Shown here one piece after another: positions 25,913 through 34,669 of a stretch of 64,000 nt of DNA (the stretch's first letter is position 1; each line of letters starts with the position of its first letter). The stretch spans positions 1 through 64,000 of the forward strand of contig JAUYQQ010000009.1 in NCBI GenBank assembly GCA_030697165.1. Direction: 5' to 3'. The position numbers and the translations under genes were made by a program. Below the pieces are notes generated by a model. That model ran no database searches. It saw only the letters and a list, made by a program, of their open reading frames with translations, and was not told the DNA's origin. The DNA comes from Acidobacteriota bacterium. GTDB taxonomy: Bacteria; Acidobacteriota; Vicinamibacteria; Vicinamibacterales; UBA2999.

Positions 25913-26463
25913 GAGCGCACCCCTCGTAGCGCCTCAGCCAGATAAAGCATGGCAGCCCATCGGTCCACATAGGACCAGTCCAGTGTCAACGCCGCAAGCT
26001 GGCGCGCATCGCTTATCTGGACGGCAGAGCCCGACTCTGCGCCCCAGATCAGTTTCGAGAGGAGCAGGTCCTCCGGCGAGACAATGCGCACGTCGCGACC
26101 ATGCACGGACACCGTTCCGCGGCGATCGAACTCCGCTTTTCGAAACGGCTCGTCCTTGCGAATCACAAGGTCGACTTTGACGAGCGTTTCCTCATGTACG
26201 GCGTTGACCAGCCGGCGTTCGGCCACGGCACGACGAGCGGCCTCATCGTCCAGATAGTAGCCGTCCCGAAACGCCCGAGCGAGTAAGTCCGACTGACCAG
26301 GCTGGACGTCGATGACGAGGTCGATGTCCCGTGTCATCCGCGGGCGGACGTAGGCGCTGAGCGCGACGGAGCCGCTGAGCATGTAGGGGATGCCCTCGCG
26401 ATCGAGGCGCTGCACGACGTCGAGCAGAACCCGGGACTGGTCGTCGAGCGGAGGCGGCGCCAC
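25909..26463 (-). CDS. Nucleotidyltransferase-fold protein (AbiEii/DUF6036-like)
   Basis: A 184-residue protein with the nucleotidyltransferase signature GIPYMLSGSVALSAYVRPRM leading to TRDIDLVIDV; the GS and the D-x-D pair are the catalytic elements. The C-terminal part has PEDLLLSKLIWGAESGS, a family motif seen in nucleotidyltransferase-fold toxins. It resembles AbiEii- and MNT-type minimal nucleotidyltransferases. It overlaps the downstream 82-residue gene by 4 bases. The arrangement suggests a second toxin-antitoxin-like pair, but the order (enzyme first) is not that of AbiE. Confidence 0.75.
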   Translation of the reverse strand: MAPPPLDDQSRVLLDVVQRLDREGIPYMLSGSVALSAYVRPRMTRDIDLVIDVQPGQSDLLARAFRDGYYLDDEAARRAVAERRLVNAVHEETLVKVDLVIRKDEPFRKAEFDRRGTVSVHGRDVRIVSPEDLLLSKLIWGAESGSAVQISDARQLAALTLDWSYVDRWAAMLYLAEALRGVRS

Positions 26464-26627
26464 GCGACGATTATGTCAGAAGGGGACCGAGCGTCCCTTA
26501 GCCCTCACGGTGGCAGGTGGTCCCGATACCCGTGAACTTGCCCGTGCCGGTGAACGGCGTGTGGCCAAATGCCCCTGCGACAATTCGCCGCCCCCCCGGT
26601 GCCGGGACGACCGGCTACCATGGGTGT

Positions 26628-27083
26628 ATGCCGCGTCCCATCGCTCTGCTCGCCCTGCTCTTGGTGCTGGTGACGGCGTCGCCGGTGCGCGCCCAGGCCA
26701 ACGTGGACCAGGCGGCCGACCGCCTGTTCAATACCGTGATGAGTCCGTACTGTCCCGGCAAGTTGCTGGCGACCTGCGGCTCCGGCCAGGCCGACACGCT
26801 GCGCCAGGAAATTCGCCAGGACCTCGCGGCCGGGAAGCCGGCCGACGAGATCGAGGCCGGGCTCTACTACCGGTTCGGCGACTCGATCCGCAGCGAACCT
26901 CAGGCGCGCGGCGTGGGGCTGGTGGCGTGGGTGTTCCCCGCAGTGCTGCTGCTCGGGACCGGCGCGTGGCTGGTCCTCTGGTTGCGGCGCGCCCATCCCG
27001 CTGCCGAAGATCCGGCGCCGGCCCTGGCCGCATCGCCGCAGATGCGCGACCGGCTGGACGATGAGTTGCTGGAACTGAATTAG
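26628..27083 (+). CDS. CcmH/NrfF-like cytochrome c biogenesis protein
   Basis: A 151-residue exported membrane protein. It has a signal peptide (MPRPIALLALLLVLVTASPV), a periplasmic domain with SPYCPGKLLATCGSGQA and RQEIRQDLAAGKPADEIEAG then YYRFGDSI, and a C-terminal membrane helix (VAWVFPAVLLLGTGAWLVLW). The pattern matches CcmH/CcmL proteins that hold the apocytochrome, except that the cysteines are spaced CX7C instead of CxxC. No other ccm gene is adjacent. The ATG at 26628 gives a clean signal peptide; an ATG 8 bases earlier is out of frame. Confidence 0.65.
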   Translation: MPRPIALLALLLVLVTASPVRAQANVDQAADRLFNTVMSPYCPGKLLATCGSGQADTLRQEIRQDLAAGKPADEIEAGLYYRFGDSIRSEPQARGVGLVAWVFPAVLLLGTGAWLVLWLRRAHPAAEDPAPALAASPQMRDRLDDELLELN

Positions 27084-27272
27084 AAGGCCAGGTCCGCCTA
27101 AAAGGCGAACGCTACATTCCGAGCGGGTCTCGATGCTTACCGGCGTCACCGTGTTGAATCTGCCGGACACTCGCCGCTCCTGAAAACAGCCGCAAATTGG
27201 CGAGATTCCAGTCGTGGGATCGCGCCGCAAACCAACAAAATTCCGAGGACAACACCACCGGCACGTCGTGGT

Positions 27273-29495
27273 ATGGTCTTCGGCACCATTCCAGACAATC
27301 GAGGCGTGAAGGCGGACGCTGGCGTCGATCCCCTCGTGGGTCGGAGGCTGCTGCATTACGACGTGCTGGAGAAATTGGGCCAGGGCGGGATGGGCGTCGT
27401 CTACAAGGCCCGCGACACGCGCCTGCAGCGCCTGGTCGCCCTGAAGCTGGTGCCCGCCGTTCAAACAGGCGATCGGGTGCAGCGCGAGCGGCTGGTGCGG
27501 GAGGCGCAGACCGCCTCATCGCTCAACCATCCGCACATCGTCACCATCTACGACATCGTGCGGGACGGCGAAGTCGACTTCATCGTGATGGAGTACGTCG
27601 ACGGCCGCCCCTTGAACCACCTCATTCCCCACCACGGCCTGCCGGTGCGTCACGCCCTCGAATATGCGGTGCAGATTGCCGACGCGGTTGCCGCCGCACA
27701 TACCGCCGGCATCGTGCATCGTGATCTCAAGCCGGGTAACGTGGTCGTCGGCACGGACGGGCGCCTTCGGGTCCTGGACTTCGGCCTGGCCAAGCTCGTG
27801 GCACCGGAACTGGGTGACGAGGGGCGGACCATGGCCGTTCTCACCGAAGCGGGGTCGGTGCTCGGCACCTGCAGCTACATGGCGCCGGAACAGGCCATTG
27901 GCGCCGTGGTGGATCACCGCGCCGATATCTTCTCGTTCGGCGTGATGCTCTACGAGTTGCTGACGGGCCTGCGGCCGTTCCGGGGCGCCAACCAGGCGGC
28001 AGTGATCCATGCGCTGCACTACCAGACGCCGGCGCCGATTCGGGACCTGGCGCCGGGGGTGCCGCAGGCACTGGCGGCCACCATCGACCGCGCGCTGTCC
28101 AAGCTGCCGGAGGCCAGATTCCAGAGCATGGAAGAGCTCCTGGCCGGGTTGCGGGCGATCGCCGCGCAGCCGAACGAAGCGGAACTGCTGTCTTCCGATC
28201 AGGCCACCGGCGCCCCGGCGGCGGCACGGTCAGAGGCCGATGCGTCGTCGGGCGGCCCGGCAGTACGGCCGCCGAGAGTCGGCAGCGAGCGCGCGTCGAT
28301 TGCCGTCCTGCCGTTTGCCAGTTTGTCGTCGGACAAGGAGGACGCCCATCTGGCGGCCGGGATCGCGGCGGAACTGATTAGCGCGCTGTCGGGCGTACCC
28401 GACTTGCGCGTGGCGTCACACCTGGCGTCGTTCAGATTCCATGGCGCCATCCCCGAGCTCAGCACGGTCGCCGCGGCGCTCAACATCCGCTATGTGTTGA
28501 CCGGCAGCATGCGCCGGGCCGGGTCGCGCATTCGCGTTATGGCGGAACTGACCGACGCGGTGCCGGGCGTGCAGCTGTGGGCCCGGACCTACGAGCGCGG
28601 GATCGAAGACGTCTTCGCCGTCCAGGAGGAGATCGCGCGCGAGATTGTGGGCGCGACTGGCGGCCAGATCATCCGCGCCGGATCGGAGCAGGCCAGCCGT
28701 AGCGCGCCCGAGAGCCTCGACGCGTGGGGTCTGGTGCGCCGCGCCTACCATTTCTGGAATCACGCGTGGACACCCGAGGGCGTCGAGGATGCGCTCAACC
28801 TGCTGCGACGCGCCGTCGAGATGGATCCCGGGTACGCAGCGGCCCGGGCCTTTCTCGGGCTGTACCTGATTCAACGGGTGGTCAACTTCCTCTCCCCGAA
28901 TCCGCTGGCTGACATGGCTGAAGCGCTGTCCGCCGCGGACGCAGCCATCAGCCTGGCGCCGAGGAATTCGGAGGTGCTCGAGAACGCGGGGCTCGTCTAC
29001 TTCAACTCGGGACGCTACGAGGACAGCGTGCGGGTGCTCACGCGCGCGGTGGAGATTGCGCCCTTCAACCTGGTCGCGTGGGGGTACCTCGGGCTCGCCC
29101 ACGTTTGGACGGGCGACGACGCCCAGGTCGGCGAGGGCCTGACGATCCTCGAACGCCTGCTCAAGACCGCGCCCGATCATCCGTCAGTGCCGTACTGGCT
29201 GTACTTCAAGAGCTCGGGCTGCGCGAGCCTCGGCCGCTACGAGGAGGCGCGCGCGGCCGGATTGCGCTCGACCGAACTGCAGCCGCACTTCTTTCTCGCG
29301 CGGCTCGAATACGCCAACGCGCTGGGCGCGCTCGGGCAGACGGCCCAGGCGATGGCAGAGATCAACCTCGTCGTAGCCGTCAACCCGACCATCCAGCCCG
29401 ACGCGGTCGAGCAGTATGTGCGATTGCTGAGCCGGACCACCGAGCGGACGGAGCGGCACCTGATCGGCTGGCGCGCCGCCGGCTGGTTGTCCTAA
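27273..29495 (+). CDS. Ser/Thr protein kinase with TolB-like and TPR domains
   Basis: A 740-residue protein. Residues about 28-285 are a Hanks-type kinase: GQGGMGVVYKARD (P-loop), VALKLV (Lys), HRDLKPGN (catalytic loop), DFGLAKL (Mg loop) and MAPEQA. Residues about 330-465 resemble the TolB-type/adenylate-cyclase-like domain, with IAVLPFASLSSDKED and a GSMRRAGSRIRVMAELTDA segment. The remainder is TPR-type helices (about residues 490-730). There is no membrane helix, so the protein appears cytoplasmic. It probably phosphorylates proteins scaffolded by its TPRs. A GTG 33 bases downstream is an alternative start. Confidence 0.88.
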   Translation: MVFGTIPDNRGVKADAGVDPLVGRRLLHYDVLEKLGQGGMGVVYKARDTRLQRLVALKLVPAVQTGDRVQRERLVREAQTASSLNHPHIVTIYDIVRDGEVDFIVMEYVDGRPLNHLIPHHGLPVRHALEYAVQIADAVAAAHTAGIVHRDLKPGNVVVGTDGRLRVLDFGLAKLVAPELGDEGRTMAVLTEAGSVLGTCSYMAPEQAIGAVVDHRADIFSFGVMLYELLTGLRPFRGANQAAVIHALHYQTPAPIRDLAPGVPQALAATIDRALSKLPEARFQSMEELLAGLRAIAAQPNEAELLSSDQATGAPAAARSEADASSGGPAVRPPRVGSERASIAVLPFASLSSDKEDAHLAAGIAAELISALSGVPDLRVASHLASFRFHGAIPELSTVAAALNIRYVLTGSMRRAGSRIRVMAELTDAVPGVQLWARTYERGIEDVFAVQEEIAREIVGATGGQIIRAGSEQASRSAPESLDAWGLVRRAYHFWNHAWTPEGVEDALNLLRRAVEMDPGYAAARAFLGLYLIQRVVNFLSPNPLADMAEALSAADAAISLAPRNSEVLENAGLVYFNSGRYEDSVRVLTRAVEIAPFNLVAWGYLGLAHVWTGDDAQVGEGLTILERLLKTAPDHPSVPYWLYFKSSGCASLGRYEEARAAGLRSTELQPHFFLARLEYANALGALGQTAQAMAEINLVVAVNPTIQPDAVEQYVRLLSRTTERTERHLIGWRAAGWLS

Positions 29496-29513
29496 CGAAC
29501 GCCAGGAGCACCG

Positions 29514-30572
29514 ATGTCATTCAAGACCTCCGATTTCAAAGTGATTTGCTCGGGACTGGGCTACCCCGAGGGTCCGGTGGCACTGCCTGACGGCAGCGTC
29601 CTCGTGTGCGAGATCTCGGCCGGCGCCCTCTCCCGCATCACCCCTGACGGCCAGCGCACCGTGGTCGCGCAGCTTGGCGGCAGCCCGAACGGTGCGGCGA
29701 TTGGGCCGGACGGCAAGGTCTACGTGTGCAACAGCGGCGGCTTCGCTTTCCTGTATTTCCGCCAGGACGGATCGCTGGTCATGCCCGGGAGCGCCCCGCC
29801 CCCGGGGGCGATCTGCCTGACCGGTGACCAGCCGCCCACCTACACGGGTGGGTCGATTCAGCGTGTCGACCTTGCGACCGGCACATTCGAAACGCTCTAC
29901 ACGCAGTGCAGCGCACCCGATTTTCCCGGCGCCCCGACCAGCACGACGCATCCGCTGCGAGGGCCTGACGATCTGGTGTTCGACGAGCAGGGCGGCTTCT
30001 GGTTCACCGACTGGGGCAAGTCGCGTCCCCGCGAGCGCGACATCCCAGGCCTGTACTACGCCAAGGCCGACGGCTCGTCGATCATCGAGAAAGTCTTTCC
30101 GCTCAATGCGCCCAACGGCGTCGCGTTGTCCCCCGACGGCCGCCGCCTGTACGTCGCCGAGACCTACACGCGCATGGTGCGGTTCTGGGAGCTGGACGGG
30201 CCTGGCCAGATCGCCAAGACCGGCCCGGCCATCGACCATTCCCATGTGCTCACCTCCCAGGTCCATGGCGTCGGCATTCTTGATTCCATGAAAGTCGACG
30301 AGGACGGCAACGTCTACGTGGTGACCATGCTGGATGACGGGTACGTGGTGCGATCCAACGGCGGCCTGACGATCATCTCACCCGAGGGCGAGCGGCTCGA
30401 GTTCATCGATCTGGAGGTCGGCGAGTGGTTCGATCCGTTGCCGTCCAACTTCTGCTTTGGCGGTCCCGATCGCAGGACGGCGTTTATCACGCTCGGCGGG
30501 ACCGGGCGGCTGGTGTCGTGCCAGATGCGCGTGCCAGGCCTGAAGCCCGCCTACAACGTGACGACGACTTGA
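29514..30572 (+). CDS. SMP-30/gluconolactonase/LRE-family beta-propeller
   Basis: A 352-residue propeller of the SMP-30/gluconolactonase group. It begins SFKTSDFKVICSGLGYPEGP, where GYPEGP supplies the metal-binding Glu. Later blades contain the conserved DDLVFDEQGGFWFTDWG and APNGVALSPDGRRLYVAETY segments, typical metal-binding loops. Family enzymes open sugar or other lactones and need Ca or Zn. No signal peptide is present. The RBS AGGAGC is 6 bases from the ATG. It is 18 bases downstream of the kinase stop, so they may be cotranscribed. Confidence 0.85.
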   Translation: MSFKTSDFKVICSGLGYPEGPVALPDGSVLVCEISAGALSRITPDGQRTVVAQLGGSPNGAAIGPDGKVYVCNSGGFAFLYFRQDGSLVMPGSAPPPGAICLTGDQPPTYTGGSIQRVDLATGTFETLYTQCSAPDFPGAPTSTTHPLRGPDDLVFDEQGGFWFTDWGKSRPRERDIPGLYYAKADGSSIIEKVFPLNAPNGVALSPDGRRLYVAETYTRMVRFWELDGPGQIAKTGPAIDHSHVLTSQVHGVGILDSMKVDEDGNVYVVTMLDDGYVVRSNGGLTIISPEGERLEFIDLEVGEWFDPLPSNFCFGGPDRRTAFITLGGTGRLVSCQMRVPGLKPAYNVTTT

Positions 30573-30636
30573 GGGTGAGACCCGAACGGGCCACCAGGCG
30601 ATCTTTAAAATTCGTCACATCTTGCAGGAGGACCGA

Positions 30637-32913
30637 ATGGTCGACAGCGACAGTGCCCCGGAATCCCCGAAGCGCGGCACGATGCTGGCGCGAATACTGG
30701 CCCTTGGGTGGACCAGCCTTCGGCGCACCGTCCTCGCGATCGGCCTCACCATTGACGGTTGGGCCAGGAGGACGATCAGCAGGACGGGGCGGCTCGGGAT
30801 TGGCCTGGCTTCGCGGGTCGGGAACGTCAAGGTCCGGGATGTCCTGAAGTGGAGCGCCATCACCGCGGTGTCGGTGATCGGCCTGGCCTTCCTGATCACC
30901 CTCGTCCTCGTCTTCTACCCAGCGACGCAGATTCCCGCCTCCGAGCCTCCGGCCGAGACCCGGTATCTCGATCAGGGCTGGGGCGTTCAGCGCGAGTCGC
31001 CCGAGCGCGAAACCTACTACTACACCGCCCAGGGCTCCACCTTGCAGGGCCTGCCGATGCGATACAACTGGCTGGTCAATCTCGAGACCCCCTGGGGGCG
31101 GCGCCGCCTTGCCGATCCATCGCACATGCGCAGCCTGGGCTTCGTCGTCGACCCCGTGCCGACGCGCGCCAACCCCGACCTGTTGCCGGTCGGGTTCAGC
31201 CGGCACTTTGATGACGCCCTCGGCGAGGATCTGCTCGATTTGTCCTGCGCGGCCTGCCATACCGGGCAGATCAACATCACGCGAAACGGACGCACTGTCG
31301 GCATCCGTATCGATGGGGGCGCCGCGATGCACGCCGCCACCGCCATGGAGATCGGCCATTTTGGTCCGGTGATGCTCGGTTCGGTCGCGAGCACTTATTT
31401 CAACCCCCTCAAGTTCAACCGGTTTGCCCGGCGCGTACTGGGGGAGGAAGCCTATAGCCGCGGCAAGTCCGAGCTGCGCCGGCAGATGTGGGCCTTTCTC
31501 AAGGCGGGGGTGGACTTCTTCGCGATGGAGCAATTCAACCACCTCTATCCCACCGCTGAAGGCTTCGGCCGGCTGGATGCGGTGGGCCGCATCTCCAACA
31601 CCGTGTTTGGGCAAAATCTCGATCGGAAGAATCTCCATGTCGCGGATGCGCCAGTCAGCTTCCCGTATCTCTGGAACATTTGGAAATTCGACTGGGTGCA
31701 ATACCTGGCGTTCGTCAGCCAGCCGATGGCGCGCAACGTCGGCGAGGCCCTCGGCGTCGGCGCCTCCTACAAGCTCATCGACCGCTACGGGCGGCCGCTG
31801 CCGGCCGCTGAGCAGTTCAGGACATCGATCCGCTTCGATGGGATCCACCAGATCGAATCCGCGCTTCAGAAGCTCAAGCCGCCGCCCTGGCCCGAGGACC
31901 TGCTCGGACCGATCGATCAGGCGAAGGCGAGCCGCGGCCGGGAGCTGTTCCAGAACCACTGCCAGGGGTGTCACGGGCCCCACGTCGCGGCCGACGCGAT
32001 CAAGATGCGCGACGCGCCCGGCAAGGGTCCCGATGCGCCGCAGTGGACCATCAAGACGATCGACATCCGCGACATCGGCACCGATCCGACCGCGGTCCTG
32101 AACGCCACGCAGATCCTCGTGGACCTGTCGCGCGCCGGGTTGCCAATCGACCGGGTGCGGGCGCTCATGGGCGATCAGCTGCAGCAACTGCAGGAGCGAT
32201 CGGCCTCGGCGATCGCGCAGCTGAAGAACGACATCCGGAGTGCCGACGCGGCGCAGCGGGCAGCACTGCAGAAGGTGCTCGCCGACGCTGAGCGCTACGC
32301 GCCGACCGCCGACTCGATCCAGCGGCGCCTGGACAGCATCAACCTCAGCGCCGTCTCGATCCCGGACGGCCTCAATATCCTGGGGCTGCTGGTGCGCGAT
32401 CGGTATTACACGGAACACGGATTCACGAAGGCGGACCGGGAGTGTTACGACGGCTTCGGTACGCTCGACATGCCGGAGGCGAACACGGGGTACAAGCCCC
32501 GCCCGATCGCGGGCGTCTGGGCCACGCCACCGTTCCTGCACAACGGATCGGTGCCGACCCTGTACCATTTGCTGTCGCCCGCGAGCGAGCGGCCGCGGAA
32601 GTTCTTTGTCGGTCGCCGCGAGTTCGATCCGGTGAATGTGGGTTTCGTCACCGAGCCGTTGTCGAAAGGGGGCTTCTGGTTCGACACACGAGTGCGCGGC
32701 AACGCCAACACCGGCCATGAGTTCCGGGCCGGTTACGTGCCGTATGACCCGCAGCATCCCGAGCGCGTGCAGTATGGGGTCATCGGTCCCGAACTCACCA
32801 TGGAGCAGCGCTACGACCTCATCGAGTACCTGAAGATCCACCGCGACGATCCGGAGGACGCGAAACCGTACACCCCGGCGGTCTGCGGTCCAGCCCAGGG
32901 AGGTTCCCGATGA
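30637..32913 (+). CDS. Membrane-anchored di-heme cytochrome c peroxidase-like protein
   Basis: A 758-residue protein with one membrane helix at about residues 70-97 (VSVIGLAFLITLVLVFYPAT), so most of it is periplasmic. It has two c-type haem motifs: CAACH at about residue 204 and CQGCH at about residue 441. The second part reads like a di-heme peroxidase or MauG/BCCP-type domain. A GGAGG RBS precedes the ATG at 30637; a shorter in-frame ATG at 30622 was rejected. The family is annotated as di-heme cytochrome c peroxidase in other acidobacteria-like genomes; whether it reduces peroxide or oxidises another substrate is open. It overlaps the catalase-family gene by 4 bases. Confidence 0.85.
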   Translation: MVDSDSAPESPKRGTMLARILALGWTSLRRTVLAIGLTIDGWARRTISRTGRLGIGLASRVGNVKVRDVLKWSAITAVSVIGLAFLITLVLVFYPATQIPASEPPAETRYLDQGWGVQRESPERETYYYTAQGSTLQGLPMRYNWLVNLETPWGRRRLADPSHMRSLGFVVDPVPTRANPDLLPVGFSRHFDDALGEDLLDLSCAACHTGQINITRNGRTVGIRIDGGAAMHAATAMEIGHFGPVMLGSVASTYFNPLKFNRFARRVLGEEAYSRGKSELRRQMWAFLKAGVDFFAMEQFNHLYPTAEGFGRLDAVGRISNTVFGQNLDRKNLHVADAPVSFPYLWNIWKFDWVQYLAFVSQPMARNVGEALGVGASYKLIDRYGRPLPAAEQFRTSIRFDGIHQIESALQKLKPPPWPEDLLGPIDQAKASRGRELFQNHCQGCHGPHVAADAIKMRDAPGKGPDAPQWTIKTIDIRDIGTDPTAVLNATQILVDLSRAGLPIDRVRALMGDQLQQLQERSASAIAQLKNDIRSADAAQRAALQKVLADAERYAPTADSIQRRLDSINLSAVSIPDGLNILGLLVRDRYYTEHGFTKADRECYDGFGTLDMPEANTGYKPRPIAGVWATPPFLHNGSVPTLYHLLSPASERPRKFFVGRREFDPVNVGFVTEPLSKGGFWFDTRVRGNANTGHEFRAGYVPYDPQHPERVQYGVIGPELTMEQRYDLIEYLKIHRDDPEDAKPYTPAVCGPAQGGSR

Positions 32914-34091
32914 AGATCCTGCGCAAGGTGCTTGCCGTTCTCGCCATCATCCTCGCCGCCGGCGCGGTCACCATCATCATCGTCGAGCGCGGCCGCAGCA
33001 CGTCGGTGATGGGTGAGGAAATTTCCGCCGACGAGAGCGTCTATACGGCCAGCATCGTCGCCGCGGCCATCGACGCGGTGAACTACCCGGAAGGTGAGCA
33101 TCCGCCGTATCGGCGCGACGTGCACGCCAAGGCGCACGGGTGCGTCCGTGCGACCGTCGAAGTCGATCCCCAGGTGCCGGCCGCCTACCGGGCGGGCGTC
33201 TTCAGCCAGCCAGGCCGGCAGTACCCGTCGTGGATTCGGTTTTCGAATGGCAGTCCCGGAAACCCCCTGGGTGACGGGGAGCGGGATGCGCGCGGCATGG
33301 CCTTGAAGCTGACCGGCGTCGCGGGCACGAAACTGCTCGAGGGGGAGCAGGACGCCGAGACCCAGGACTTCGTCATGGTCAACAGTCCAGTGTTCTTCAT
33401 CCGCAACGTCGCGGACTACGCCAAGTTTGCGAGGGTCCTCGCCGACGATGGCGGTATGGCAATGGGATATTTCCTCGGCGGCGCCAACCCGCTGGGGTGG
33501 CACCTGCGCGACGCGTACCTGGCGCTCGGCACAAAGCGGAAAGCGCCCGCGAGCCTCCTGCACGAGCAGTACCACAGCTGGTCGGCATACAAGCTCGGCG
33601 ACCTGAACATCAAGTTCAGCGCCCGGGCGTGTACCAAGCAACCGGTGGCCACCGTGGACCGCCGACAGCCGGATTTCCTGCGCGCCGGGCTGAAGGCTGA
33701 ACTGAACAGCGGCGAGGGCTGCTTCGATCTGCTGGTGCAGCCGCAGGTGGCCGGCAAGAACATGCCCGTCGAGGATGCGACCGTCCGGTGGAAAGAGTCT
33801 GATTCGCCATTCGTGAAAGTGGCCACGGTGAACGTGCCGAAGCAGGAGTTCGACACCGAGCGGCAGAACGAGTTCTGCGAGAGCCTGTCGTTCACGCCCT
33901 GGCACACGCTGCCGGAGCATCGGCCGCTTGGCGGCATCAACCGCATCCGCCTGGCGGTGTACCAGGAGGTGGCTCGCTACCGGCGCGCCAAGATGATCGA
34001 CAACAGCGGCAAGCCGTACCTGGCAAAGACCGAGCCCAAAGGATGGTGCCTCGACTTGTCGGGCGCAACGTGCGAGGCGACCAAGCCCTGA
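32910..34091 (+). CDS. Catalase-family protein with signal anchor
   Basis: A 393-residue protein with an N-terminal membrane segment (VLAVLAIILAAGAVTIIIVE). The catalase fold is recognisable by RRDVHAKAHGCVRATVEVDP, the distal His motif, the SFTPWHTLPEHRPLGGINRI segment, and the family motif RFSNGSPGNP with DGERDARGMALKL. A Tyr in the HEQYHSWSAYKLGD region may be the haem ligand. The protein is shorter than monofunctional catalases (about 480-500 residues) and belongs to the 'catalase-related' group. It starts within the stop of the peroxidase gene (ATGA), so the two are a coupled unit. It may handle peroxides or lipid hydroperoxides at the periplasmic face. Confidence 0.8.
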   Translation: MKILRKVLAVLAIILAAGAVTIIIVERGRSTSVMGEEISADESVYTASIVAAAIDAVNYPEGEHPPYRRDVHAKAHGCVRATVEVDPQVPAAYRAGVFSQPGRQYPSWIRFSNGSPGNPLGDGERDARGMALKLTGVAGTKLLEGEQDAETQDFVMVNSPVFFIRNVADYAKFARVLADDGGMAMGYFLGGANPLGWHLRDAYLALGTKRKAPASLLHEQYHSWSAYKLGDLNIKFSARACTKQPVATVDRRQPDFLRAGLKAELNSGEGCFDLLVQPQVAGKNMPVEDATVRWKESDSPFVKVATVNVPKQEFDTERQNEFCESLSFTPWHTLPEHRPLGGINRIRLAVYQEVARYRRAKMIDNSGKPYLAKTEPKGWCLDLSGATCEATKP

Positions 34092-34111
34092 CGCCTCGGC
34101 CAACGGCGAGG

Positions 34112-34669
34112 TCAGCGCGCGGCGGGGAACTTCGACAGCTTGCGCTGCAGCGATCGACGGTGAATGCCCAGCAGGCGCGCCGCCTGCGAGACGTTGCCGT
34201 CGCAGTCGTTGAGCACCCGCTGAATGTGCTCCCATTCCACCCGCGCGAGCGAAGGCACCTCCACGGTTGGTGGTTCCTGCGCCACGTCCCGTCCCTCGAA
34301 GGCCACCAGCACCTGATCGGCATCGACCGGCTTGGTCAGGTAATGGGTCGCGCCGAGCTTCATGCTTTCGAGCGCGGTCGCAATGCTGCCGTAGCCGGTG
34401 AGCACCACGATGCGGGTCGTCGGATCGATGGCGTGCAGGCCGCGCACGACGTCGAGGCCGCTGCCGACGGGCAGCTTCAAGTCCACGACGGCGAGTTCGG
34501 GGCTCTCGAGGCGCGCCGCCGCCAGGGCCTCGTCCACCGACGCCACCGCTCGCACCTCGCAACCGCGCGCCGTCAGCGCGCGGCCCAGGCGCTCGCGAAA
34601 GCGCTCGTCGTCTTCAACCAGCAAGACGCTTGGCGCGGAGCGATCGGAAGCGTCAGGCCTGATGTCCAT
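34112..34669 (-). CDS. regA: RegA/ActR/PrrA-type response regulator
   Basis: A 185-residue protein with a receiver domain (SVLLVEDDERFRERLGRAL; phosphoacceptor Asp in AVVDLKLPVGSG; Lys in THYLTKPVDAD) and a Fis-type helix-turn-helix: EWEHIQRVLNDCDGNVSQAA followed by RLLGIHRRSLQRKL, almost the RegA signature. RegA regulators control respiration, photosynthesis, nitrogen fixation and other redox genes. The ATG at 34669 overlaps the end of the sensor gene by 17 bases. Symbol assigned by similarity in architecture to RegBA. Confidence 0.88.
   Translation of the reverse strand: MDIRPDASDRSAPSVLLVEDDERFRERLGRALTARGCEVRAVASVDEALAAARLESPELAVVDLKLPVGSGLDVVRGLHAIDPTTRIVVLTGYGSIATALESMKLGATHYLTKPVDADQVLVAFEGRDVAQEPPTVEVPSLARVEWEHIQRVLNDCDGNVSQAARLLGIHRRSLQRKLSKFPAAR

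Noticed and set aside
30487-32841. A 784-codon open frame on the minus strand opposite the di-heme peroxidase gene
   Set aside because: It is a shadow of a high-GC gene: the plus strand has haem motifs, a membrane helix and a strong RBS, while the minus product has no motif.
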